Positions 36,218-46,597 of a stretch of DNA of 64,000 nt are shown here, in pieces. This DNA comes from Euonymus europaeus (Eukaryota; Streptophyta; Magnoliopsida; Celastrales; Celastraceae). Location: assembly GCA_963580455.1 (NCBI GenBank), contig OY756963.1, positions 19,859,555 through 19,923,554 on the forward strand, written 5' to 3'. Both the position numbers and the translations under genes were made by a program. How positions within the stretch are numbered: position 1 is the first letter of the stretch; the number at the start of each line of letters is the position of its first letter. Under the pieces are notes generated by a model, which was not told the origin of the DNA, did no database searches, and saw only the letters and a list, made by a program, of their open reading frames with translations.

Positions 36218-36684
36218 ATTAAGCGGCGAATTATCCTCAGCAATGACAAATATAAGTCATACTCTGATAAGCATCGACGCCATGAGGAATTTCAAGAAGG
36301 TGACTGGGTTCTTATCCGCCTTCGTGCTGAGCGTTTTCCTTCGGGATCCAGAAACGGCTTGGTTCTAATGCTTATTTAATCGCTTTACCTGAGGGGTTGA
36401 AGATTAGCCCTATCTTTAATGTTGAAAACCTTACTCCTTGTGACTCACCTGGGGAGTCTGTCACACCTTTACCCCATCTACCTCAGGCCAATCAAATGGA
36501 AGAGTATCCCGCGGAGATATTGGATCACCACTTTGTATCTACGCGCAGGGGTGGTTATGATAAGTTCCTAGTATCCTGGCGTGATAAACCGTTAGGTGAG
36601 GCAGTCTGGATGACTGACAACCAACTCCAGTCTTCATTTCCTGGTCTTCTGGAGCAGTTCCTTCAAGACTCTGCAACGGTGTGA
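36218..36684 (+). pseudogene. Chromovirus integrase tail and chromodomain
   Basis: After the TAA the original frame continues to about 36350 (EGDWVLIRLRAERFPSG, part of the GPY/F region). There it breaks: the FGPYKV-type stretch expected in relatives is absent, and the sequence resumes in another frame with RLGSNAYLIALPEGLKISP, then a chromodomain (EILDHHFVSTRRGGYDKFLV ... GEAVWM, about 36510-36615) and a stop at 36682-36684. The chromodomain in this family targets integration to marked chromatin. Confidence 0.9.
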
Positions 36685-36706
36685 ATTCTCCAAGCAGTGA
36701 GGGAAT

Positions 36707-37046
36707 TGGTGCAAATTCTAATCTGGATAAAGGGCCCAAATAGTATGATAGTGAGTCCAAGGGTGGGCCTCTGGTGAGCCCAGCTGGATTGATGTTTTTA
36801 TTCTCTTTGCCTCCTCCTGTTAGGGCAACTTTTGGGATGATTGATGTTTTATTCTCTACTTTTGTTATTTTGGATTCCTAGTGCGCCTTTCTAATATTTG
36901 GCTGAGAGTGATTCGACGGCCTTTCTAAGAGAGTGATTCTCTTGTATTTGAACTATGTTGATTCTTGCGGATTATTAGTGGAGTTCAGCTTTGGTACATT
37001 ATTTGATTGTAAACTTTTTGGAGCCTGTGTGTTATTATTTGCATCA
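36707..37046 (+). repeat. 3' LTR of chromovirus
   Basis: 340 bases, same ends as the 5' LTR, seven substitutions. Preceded by a purine-rich tract at 36693-36704 that would prime plus-strand synthesis. Confidence 0.97.
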
Positions 37047-37051
37047 AGGTG

Positions 37052-38182
37052 CTATCTGTAAACACTCTACGCTGCGCTCACTGCAATGGTCACAATGAAC
37101 TCTATCCACTCTAATTGTCTCTTTCTTTTATTTTCTATGTCTCTCTTAGCTTCAATTTGCTAACTTGATCGTCGGAGGTTCATTGACCAGCACTATCCTG
37201 ATGTGAATAATTCTCACGATCGTCATTTTCTTTCTTCTCTTCGTAGGATGTTGGCTGCCTTCATCGACATATCACTACTTACAAATCCGATAGTCTGCAA
37301 TTTGGCAGACATCATAGGGCTTCGGCAATTATCCAACTAGCAAAGCAAGAGTCCAATCGACATCACAATGCAGCAGAACTCCGAACTGTTCAGAGCCTTG
37401 TAGAAGGGGAATGCGATCCTACCTCAATGTCCTTATTTAATTGAAGAGAGTACAATAATTATCATTTTGTTTGGCACTTGCTCAGCAAGAACAATTTCGT
37501 GAAACCTTATTTGAAAGGTGATATTGTGTAATTGGCACTCTCTTTCAACTTTTCAAGAGAGAGTAAATAGTATTAGCATCCAATAGCTCGTCTGATCCAC
37601 TCGTGGCATATAGAAGTCCAATTCATATCTTGATTGGATTCATTCATTTCTACAGTGATGTTGTATGGTGTCATAAAATTCAGCTAATAGTCAACACTCT
37701 ACATGTTCACTTCTTCCCCCTATGGACACTCTACATGCCTTTCCTCTTGAGATTTAGAGTACTGACTTCTCTCGTTACTCGATAACTTGTCCAACACCGA
37801 GAAGTCACTCGATAACTTGTCCAACACCATCAAACATGAAAAACTTGAAATTGCATTGATGCATAGGCTCGTAGCTTGTCTAACACCATCAAACTTCAAA
37901 GGTGGGAGACAATTCTACAAATATTTGTGAGATAATTGGTACTTAACAGAGATGATTTATAAAAAGCGTAACATTACAAGCAATGATACATGTTTCTGCG
38001 AATTTCTGGCACAATTTATCCCGATAAACATCAAAGTGAATGTATATAAGAAAAACAACCAAAAACCTCGAAGATAAAGCGTAACATGACAAGAAATGAA
38101 GCATGTTTCTGCAAATTTCCCGCACAAGAGTGATGTTGCATTTCAAATGCATGGATTTCATCAGGCTGACCTTTATTGTCCG
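37052..38182. other. Intergenic, 3' flank of SRL1 with local duplications
   Basis: No gene seen. Near 37775-37885 a phrase (ACTCGATAACTTGTCCAACACC) occurs three times with decay. A roughly 50-base segment at 37965-38012 is repeated with changes at 38076-38125 (AAAGCGTAACAT ... CATGTTTCTGC). The last part should be the SRL1 3' UTR. Confidence 0.65.
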
Positions 38183-40671
38183 TTACTTCCATGTAGAACT
38201 ACCGAGTCTGATCACCGCTTCACTGCTGTCTCTTCTAGGAACCCTTTCCATGCCACCATCTCCTCTCTGATGTCCCCCGTCACCATAAATATCTTTAAGC
38301 TTTGCCAGTTTGCTAGATCCATCTGCCTTATCCTTGCTTCCATCTCCCTGTCGAATCGAACGAGAATCAACGTGTGCAACACTAGCTTGCAAGCTCCTAC
38401 TTCTACTTCTGCTACGGCTCCTACTCCTGTGGCTTCTATGAGAACTAGTTACTTTATAGTGCCTGCTTTCATAATGGTTGCTTTTTTCATAATCCTTTCC
38501 ATTATCCCCGTCATGATACTTGTATTTGCCATCATAATCATGCCTCCGCCCGTCCCTATCCAACTCCCTTACTCGGTCTCTGTCGCTCTCCCTTTCATGA
38601 TCTCGATCTTTACCCTTGTTCCTTTCATGATCCCGATCCCTGTCTCTGTCCCTTCCCCTCTCACGGCCCCGGTCTCTATCTCGAGCCTGGTCTCTGTCTA
38701 AGTATTCTTTGTCCGAATTATCAAAACTCTGGCTTCTATGGCTAGGAGATCTCCGTCCATCATCACCACTGGATCTGTGATAAGGGGGTGGTGGTTGGGT
38801 ACGACGAACAGGTGATGAGTCCCTGGTTGATGCACGATGTGGAGCACGTTGACCAAAAGAAACTGAAAGCGAAGCCTTTACCGAAGGTGGCCGGCGAGCA
38901 GTCCCCTCAGATCCATGACGGGTGGTATCTCCTGTCACACCAGCATGCTTGCTAGGAAGCTTCATCTTTTCAAGATTAGATACAACCAGACGCATTATAG
39001 GAAGGGGGATGCGAGGAAAGAGCGTGTCGAAGTAATACTGAAAAACAGAAACATGGTGTTAATTCCTCTCACTGACTGTGATGATTGAATAGCATAAAAC
39101 TGTGGACAATAAGACAGATAATAAATGCAACATGCTATCTGATCATTCCATTTTTATGAGGTGCTGAAACTTGAAAACAACAAACAAACGTAATACATGG
39201 CTAGCCACTCTAAAACAACCTAGAATGCAGAGTCGCCGATGATTACAACATTCAATTGCAGTTTAGATAACACTAAGATCTAAGAAACATAAGATCAAGA
39301 AAGCAAGCTATCAAAAAAGAAAAACATTATCAGGAAATGCAACTCAACAACAAAAAATCATACAGATCCTTGAACATGCATGCTTTAAACTGAGAAAAAG
39401 GAAGTTCAATCTCTTATTCTCAAGATATTTCAATAACCAGTGGAGAAACCAGAATCAACATGGTGCAGCCCAAAAGATAACTTGAACACATAATTCTTCC
39501 ATGATGACTAGGTAGGTATTTCCACAGGGGGACCATAAATTTGATAGAACTCTTTGACACAAACCTAATTCAACAAACAAAAAACATTAACCAGCAAATA
39601 AATACAATAGCAAAATACCATTGCTTTTCAAGCCATACATTAAGAACAAGACAACTACCACCAAGGAGAGTACATTAATTGATCTTAGGCAAAACACTTT
39701 CTTTAATGACATAGAACAGACGACTTTAGAGTTTGGCTTTGATATACAAAATTCTTACCCAAACAAAGGATGGATGAGGCACCACTATCTCAATTACTCA
39801 ATCAGATATGCATTTCCCAATCAGATAACTTTTACTCAATTAGTAATAATCCCAGTTACTTTTCATTGTTTTCTTAGCTATCATAGTCAATGACAAAGCA
39901 AGAAGAGTTCTCTGAAAAAATTATTTTGCGTAGTCTAAAAAATACAATGAAAAGAATACAAGAATGAAACACAACATCCATCAGACAAATAATCTAATTA
40001 TTTCAGTAAGAATTTGGGATCAAAATAGCAAAGGTAATGCAAATGCAGAGAATCCAGACACGATGTTAGTAAAAAAAAACCCCATTTTTACATATCTTAG
40101 TTTTCAAAAACAGTTCTACATTAAGTACATAAAATGGCTTCTCAGTAGAGGAAACGATTATTTGATATTATATGTTTGGAAAACCTAATCAATTACTGAA
40201 AATGTAAAACGATTGAGACTGCATCTAAATTCAGGTATAACCTTATGGAGTTACTTTGCCCCTTGCATGGGATCAAGGGTAAGAATCCCTGATAACCACC
40301 TGGCATTGCAAGCATATTGTTAACCATCAAGTAAATATACAGCAAAAGAGAGCATCCAAATATTTCTTTTCACGGATAATAGCATCCAAATCATTTGCTA
40401 TTCATGGAAAAATAAGATTCAAGTCTAAACAACATGCAATGTTAGCCCAGACTTAAGACAATGTTAGCCCCGACCTAAGACAATGTTAGCCCAGACATAG
40501 TCTCAACTCTCAAGTCTTAACAGTGAATTCCTCTTGCAAAATGTTGGGTTTTTTAACTTATCCTGGAAGGAGCACAAGGACCATCCCCATACTGTTCTCT
40601 GAACCTTTCCTTACATTAATATCTATCCAGTCACTCACTTTTCCCAATCTGTCATCTCCCTGGCCTCTCAG

Positions 40672-40713
<42 letters not shown>

Positions 40714-43303
40714 GTGTGTGTGTTTTGTTTTGCAGGTTCGGAGGATGTTATGCTGCAACCAAGCAGCTCTCTTTTCTATAGACCCAGGGGCGATGATCCA
40801 TATGCAAGGGAAATCTGTTCGGATGCAAACTACAAAAACTACACGTAGAATGAGGTGCATAAGAGAATAACTGAAACATGAAACATAGAGACAAACCAAT
40901 CAACTAATCAAGCTCCCTTTTTGCGAGGGAAATAAAGCTAGGAACAAAATCACATGGAAATTGAAGTGATGGCTTGCGAAAAACACCTGTCCCAGAAGCA
41001 GATCACGCACATATGTTCCCATCGTAGTCATTTTTCCACTAGAACCTGGAGAGAACTCCTGAAAAACAGCATGCCAAACTCAGTATGCAGCTTGTGGAAC
41101 AATTCAAGTCGGGAAATATTCAAAATAGTTAAACACAGCCTAATAAGCACTAGAGAAAAGAACATGATCCAAGAAAAAAGTATTAACTATTTTTCTGCAC
41201 CATGACTTTCATAATGTTTTTATCAAAATGTCTCTGAAGTGTTGGAAAAATGCCATAACCCTAAAAAAATCCCAATCATTGAATTCATTCCTTTTTATCT
41301 GCATCAACGATGCTGCAGAATGCAGCCATTTGCAAATAAAGACTACTAAACCAAAAATTCTCATGATTTATTAGGGGTATGTGCACTGCATCTCTCAAGA
41401 GCTTAGCTTTCATCTATACCAAAGTGCCCATTAGAAGTTGTATCATTCATCAAACACCAGCCTCTACTGCGGTCCGCCAAACCTTTGACAATCCCACAAG
41501 GTCCATCCTTCTAGATCTTACTCCACACTCGTGAGTGACAATCAAGAACTAACCAATAATGCAAGCCAATTTGAGAATGCCATTTTATCATTTCCAACTC
41601 CAATCACAAGAACTTATATCCTGACTTTCTTTGTTATTTTACAAGCTTTATCACATGGTTAGCTCAATCAGTCAATCAATCACCCAAAGTTGAGGCAATC
41701 AATAAATATTAGGTAAAACAATGTTTAATATTTAACTAATCTAATATATCAAAAAGCATCGCATCCTACAAATAATTAGACAATTTGAAAATAATTGCAA
41801 ATAGTGACGAGTTTGGCTAAAAGGTAAAAAGGTACAAAACTCTCGCACAAAGTTCATGAGAGGGCGAGATTGGGGACAGGCAGCATGTGTGTAGAGTAGT
41901 AGGCTGTTTCTATAAATTGAACATGTGACCCTCTAGATTGCAATTCTGCAACTTTACCACTGTGCCACATTGGATAAGAGTACACTTGAAAATAATATAA
42001 TATTCCAGATTTTTCAACTTGTTATTGATCCCAAATAAGCTTAAGATTAAGCAATGCAGGAGATACGTGCAGAGCTTTAGACAAGCAAAGACTTGTTCCA
42101 AATATAAGAAGATATCCAATTAAAACTAGAGACATGTACATCTCATTCACAGCCTGCAAGGAAGAAAAGAAAAGAAAGGAAAAAGCTGGGAGTAGGACTT
42201 AAACAACCCCCCAACTCAAGCAAACCCAACGCAGAGGCTAGAGTACTAGAGATCAATTGACAACAACTGAAAAGCAAGCGGCATACTTTCAAAATATACC
42301 TCTTCATCTTTGACATATGGTTCAAACCAGTTCCACAGTGTCTTTGGATCAGCAGCATATCTCAAGTAGAGAAATCCAACCTGCAATTAAATATTAAGAA
42401 ATAAATTATTAAATTGCATAGAATCATAACCTTAAAAGATTTATTAATGCAGGAAACAAAGTTCAGCTTTAGTGCCAAATCAAATATGAAATGTCTAATC
42501 TTTAGTTCCAAAGAACCATAAATCAAAGCATGCATGTCTTTAAGTAATTGTTGGAATATGAATTTACAACTAGAAGGTTTACAATTGAAATACTATAAAA
42601 GTATAACTGAAAATAGCAGTAAATGAAATAAATACGACCCCAAGTCTTGCTAACTAAATCAATTCCATAAATTTTCACCTTAATGGTAATAACTAAATTT
42701 CATATGCAACGTGAAACTAAAAACTAATATAAGGGCTAGCGTATCTTATTAACAGTAGATGAAATCAGACAGTATTTAAAGATAACCTCAATTACTAAAA
42801 TTTTCTTTCTTTCTATTCAAATTAGCTTGGCAAGAAGTTATGTACCCCTTAAAAACTGTGCTTAAAATCCTCAAGGTGCCTGCCAGGAATAGACATCCTA
42901 CACTTGCTCTTGGATTAATGATCTATAAAAATGACATTTCTCAGAAAACATTAATATGAATAGCACACAATAGCCTTTGTAAATGCACTAGCAATGCAGA
43001 GTAGCTAGCTCTCACCGCCCTGATATAAGGAGAATCCGTGTGCTTCAATAGGCCATGCATTTGTTTAACGGTAAGCTTCATAGTGAAAAACTTGTACACA
43101 AGGCAGATTGCCGTGGAAGGGCCACGGCAATTCCCGGTCATCCACGGCTCCACATGGTCGACTTGGTTGTAGATTTCATCAATCACTTCATGGTAAGTCT
43201 TCAACCGGTACAGCTCTTTGAAATAATCAGAAGACAGAATGTTCATGCACAGCACCTTCTCTAACAATGAATCTATAGGCTTTCCAGAAGTTTGTACCTC
43301 CAT
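38183..43303 (-). CDS. SRL1: PRP38-family SR-like splicing factor (4 exons)
   Basis: Nuclear pre-mRNA splicing protein of the PRP38 family with an RS-type tail; the Arabidopsis homolog (At5g37370) was found by salt tolerance in yeast. Exons: 43303-43016, 42380-42300, 41058-40987, 39037-38183, all GT-AG, closing in phase to 431 residues. The PRP38 domain occupies about residues 1-175: NILSSDYFKELYRLKTYHEV, EPWMTGNCRGPSTAICLVYK, LTVKQMHGLLKHTDSPYIRA, VGFLYLRYAADPKTLWNWFE, then YVRDLLLGQYYFDTLFPRIP. The last exon encodes PPSVKASLSVSFGQRAPHRA, an Arg/Asp/Glu repeat region and an SRSRSR stretch, ending AKLKDIYGDGG ... SSTWK. The start at 43303 gives the conserved MEVQTSGKPID. Introns carry a SINE-like insert (about 41825-41970), a 22-bp repeat and a CT microsatellite. 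Confidence 0.96.
40437..40500. repeat. 22-bp tandem repeat, about three copies
   Basis: CAATGTTAGCCCAGACTTAA-type unit at 40437-40458, 40459-40480 and 40481-40500 with few substitutions, inside SRL1 intron 3. Confidence 0.93.
40674..40726. repeat. CT/TG compound microsatellite
   Basis: A long CT run followed by a short TG run inside SRL1 intron 3. Confidence 0.95.
41825..41970 (-). mobile_element. Au-like SINE in SRL1 intron 2
   Basis: On the minus strand: GGCACAGTGGTAAAGTTGCA (A-box side), CACATGTTCAATTTATAG (decayed B box), AAACAGCCTACTACTCTAC, and a terminal TTTGTACCTTTTTA. This order and the T-run end match Au-type SINEs. Boundaries are approximate. Confidence 0.55.
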
Positions 43304-44468
43304 ATTGAATATCTCTCCAGCCGAGCGTCACACCCGCAGTAAGAAACAAACCGATATGATACACACACGCAGACAAATCAAAAATCGAAACCCTAAATTA
43401 AATATCGAAGATTGAAACCAACCATAGAAGAACGAAGCACCAAACCAGTAATTGATTGAATTCAGGAAGTGAAAATATGTCGAAGAAGAGAACGAATCAA
43501 TCTAAAGAGGCAGAGATACGAATCGATTGAGTAGGGGTTTTGCCAGAAGCTCCAGCCCCTTTCACCGCATACGCTTCCGCTGAAGGGGGAAAAGGAAAGA
43601 ATGAATTGTTGAACATATGGATATACCCATTATATTGGAGAAGGCCAGGTTTGTGACCCGGCCCACTTACTTTGGAGAAGGCCTACAGTCCAACAATGGG
43701 TAGTGGGCCTAACGACAGGAAGTTTTCTCAGAGCTTAAAAGAGGGAGTATGGCTCCTGCTAACTCTTTCCTGAAACTTTTGTCCTAAGTTTGTCCTCTAC
43801 AAAATTGCAAAGGGTGGTGCTAAAGTAAGCAGAAAAACCTAATTTTAGCACCTCAAATAGTGTAATAGGGGAGTGTTGAAATTCATCAATTTCAATTAGA
43901 GGTGCTAATGTGGGATGCTACATATCCACAACTCTTCTTTATAATATAATTTATACATCTCTATTCTTTACTATTTTTTTCAATATCTGTTTACCACCCA
44001 ATAATAATACGGATCCAACAATCAATAACATCCTAGTTAATCCTAGTGTTGATTTAGTTGGAACAATAATTGTTGGGATCTGTATCATTATTGGGATGAG
44101 AAGAACTGAAATGTTTTCATCATGAAATCTCTCTTATTTTAAATCACAATCATTCAAATGAATTATAATAAATAGACAATATAAGGTAAAACCTCCAAAT
44201 GAATGAATGGTTGAGATTCAAAATAAAGACGATTTCATGATGAAATCATTTCAACGGCTTCCCGTTATTGTTCACTACCCCAGTTAACACTCTTCTTTGG
44301 AGTGAAGATTTTCAAGCTTGAGGTGCTGAATATATGCAAGAGCAGAACAAATATCCTTTAATCCGTTAGACAATCATCAAATTGCTACAAATAAGAAAAA
44401 GAAAAATGGTTGCAAGTATGCAACTGAAAAGCTACAAAATGAATGAGAACAGTTTTCAAGTCCTAAAA
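43304..44468. other. Intergenic, SRL1 promoter side, with foldback sequence
   Basis: Starts with the SRL1 5' UTR/promoter (several short open frames, none convincing) and ends in the 3' flank of the At1g65710-like gene. Contains a strong 26/27-base inverted repeat (43997-44022 / 44069-44095) and additional inverted words nearby (TTAGCACCTC at 43853 and GAGGTGCTAA near 43901; ATTTCAT.ATGAAAT words near 44115 and 44233). Confidence 0.65.
43997..44095. repeat. 26/27-bp inverted repeat, foldback element candidate
   Basis: Left arm 43997-44022 and right arm 44069-44095 pair almost fully (CCCAATAATAATACGGATCC against its inverted copy, with one extra base and two changes) around a 46-base loop. 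Likely a miniature transposon relic or hairpin-forming sequence. Confidence 0.75.
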
Positions 44469-46597
44469 CTACATTGAAGCAGCTGCAGCAACAACGGGAG
44501 TTACCAGAAAACCATCGCCAGAAACAACCATGTTACTCCCAATTCCGCGATTTCTTTCACCACTCACACCATCCATCCTAGCCTCATCTATAGCCCGGTC
44601 TGATTCGGACAACCCCTTCCTTTGAGAGTTTACGTGATCTTCCTCTCTGCCATTGAATGAAGTCCAGCAACCTGCTGAGTCAATTGAACTTGGCTCCCAA
44701 GAAGAGGAAGACATCCCCCAGTTCGTTGAGCACCAGTGCCCGAAAAGCTGTTGCTTCCAGAGGACTCTTGGTCATCCTTATCTTCCTCTTCTCCTAATGT
44801 GCTGCCACCCATTCTAACTGTCGCATACTTGTGAAAGCTTGGCTCCATTAGGTCATCGTTAACAACCACCTCAGATTCTACAAAAGAGTCTTTTGCTTCT
44901 GATGCTTTCTTCCCCACAAAACTGTAGCCAGCCTTTTTAGAGTTGGATTGATCTGTTGGAAGGCCAGACAGATTGGAGCTTGTTGTGGAGTTTAGGTCAG
45001 CAACTGCTTCAAGGATGGAACAAACGTTGGAGACACATGGTGGTAGTGAAAATGAAGGGGAGTGTATATTTTTCTGATGAAAATTTTGGATGCCTTCAAG
45101 TAACAGCCTATTATAAGAAGGTTCAGCATTCAACAAAGCTTCAGGGTCGATGTCTAGGTCCCGGGATTGACGAGATGGCCTTCTTCTCGTTATTGTTTGG
45201 CGATTCAAACTCTCAGCTCCTGCAGGTATCACAGTGGTAGTCGTAGTAGTAATGTTGGCAGTCTGTCTCTTAGCCTTCTCCACAATATGTTGCTGTTCTT
45301 TCACCAAGCAATCTGCACTCACATCTTTCATGTTTTGTGCCCCTCTGTTACCCTTCTTATGATTATTCCTTTGACCAACTACTCCATCATGGTTCATCTC
45401 CAGGTTCTGCTTCTGGATCACATTCAACATCATTAATCCTAAGTGGAAACTTTTAAGCAAAGTGTCAATTGAATGAAACAGAAGAACATTCAATACCTGA
45501 TTCAGAGCAACTTCTGCTTCAATTTCTTTACATTTGTTGTTATTGCTACGTGAAGCCTTGTTGATGGATGATTGTGGGTATCCAAGTGAATTTGTATCAA
45601 TCTCACTTAACGGGTTCCTTCTGTAAGGAGATTGTTCTGCTTTCCTAGAAGAGCTGCGACTCAATGATGGCTGCTGTTGATTTTCCTTGGCATTAGCTCT
45701 TGCAGGGGACTGAGAACGCGGTGACAATACACCTCTAGTCACTGCCTCACCACCAACATTTCTCTTGACCGAGATTCTTTTAATTGCAGCCGATTCCCCA
45801 CCATTGTTACTCCCCTCCAGAGACAATGAAGAAACCGTAGGAGGCACCGAGACCATCTTCCCCGGCCTATTTGCAGTACCTGTGGCGCCAGCAGCATTTG
45901 CATTTGCATTGTTGGTGTCGGATCTTCTCCCCGGCGATCTACTCACCCTTCTACTACTACTTCCACCACCACCGCTACTTCTCTCTCTGCTTCCCGACCT
46001 CTGCTGTTGCTGATTGAGGTCTCTTTCTCCACTATGTGTCCTCCTCCCACTCGGAGAAGAAGAAGAAGGCCTATTACGCCGACGCTCGCGTTGACGATGC
46101 TGGCGTTTCTCTTCCCCATCACCCTCATCACTCCCTTTCACTTCTTCAACATCAAAATCATAACTCTTCTTGGATCCAGAGCACTTTTTTCCACTAGAAG
46201 CATTAGCTTTCCTGGACGAGTTGTTCCGGCTCAGCCTCCCGCACTGTATAAGAATCGCATCCACCTCTTCTTTGCTGCAGCTTGATGTCCTCACTTTACC
46301 AACATTGCAAACTTCATCTTCAATTTGTTTTGGCCTCTCTTTATCATGACTCTTTCTGTGCTTAATCACAGACACTTCCTTCCTCACTATGGTTTCCACT
46401 CCTCCTACTGCTTCTTCTGTTCCCTTAACTTCTTGAACTTCCTTGATTACTTCCACTTCTTGTTGAACTTTCTTCTTCTGGACATGAATCTGAGTTTCCA
46501 ATTTATGGGCATCAATGGAGGAGGTACAATGTGATGCTGTTGGTATGGCTGAAACAGTCAAAGAACCAACTTCTTCCTTGCTTACACAACAGCCCAT
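44469..46597 (-). CDS. At1g65710-like protein with MGCC N-myristoylation motif; apparent frameshift
   Basis: Plant protein of unknown function, annotated in other plants as At1g65710-like or Ser/Arg repetitive matrix-like. Start at 46597 gives MGCCVSKEE, a typical N-myristoylation/palmitoylation signal, so membrane attachment is likely. Exon 1 is 46597-45497; a probable 84-nt GT-AG intron (45496-45413) is in frame and stop-free; exon 2 starts 45412. Conserved parts: CSKEEVDAILIQCGRLSRNN, Ser/Arg-rich basic middle, SRDLDIDPEALLN, LLLEGIQNFHQKN, VCSILEAVADLNSTTSSN, DLMEPSFHKYATVRMG and DQESSGSNSF. After that the open frame drifts off (stop at 44630), while the family's WGxSSWEP ... DSAGCWTS ending is present in the -1 frame (about 44745 to 44469). 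Either a one-base deletion or a sequence error lies near 44730-44755. Upstream frame to 46981 is 5' UTR. Confidence 0.8.
45413..45496 (-). other. Probable in-frame 84-nt intron
   Basis: Bounded by CAG|GTATTG and ATCCAG|AAG on the minus strand, T-rich, exactly 28 codons long with no stop. Its translation is hydrophobic and unlike the polar protein around it, so splicing is more likely than coding. Confidence 0.7.

Larger units (their letters stand above)
31595..37051 (+). mobile_element. Ty3/gypsy chromovirus LTR retrotransposon, complete ends, coding broken
   Basis: Full-length element in plus orientation. The 5-bp target duplication AGGTG lies at 31595-31599 and 37047-37051, directly outside 340-bp LTRs (31600-31939 and 36707-37046) that begin TG and end CA. 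The primer binding site at 31944-31954 (TGGTATCAGAG) is complementary to initiator tRNA-Met, and a purine-rich tract (AGCAGTGAGGGA) precedes the 3' LTR. Domain order gag, zinc knuckle, protease, reverse transcriptase, RNase H, integrase, chromodomain identifies a chromovirus. The LTRs differ at 7 of 340 positions, so the insertion is relatively recent. Internal frameshifts, deletions and stops mean it cannot encode its own proteins. Confidence 0.96.

Noticed and set aside
44630..44714. Main-frame C-terminal tail of the At1g65710-like gene as the genuine ending
   Set aside because: It shows no family similarity, whereas the -1 frame encodes the conserved ending over the same bases.
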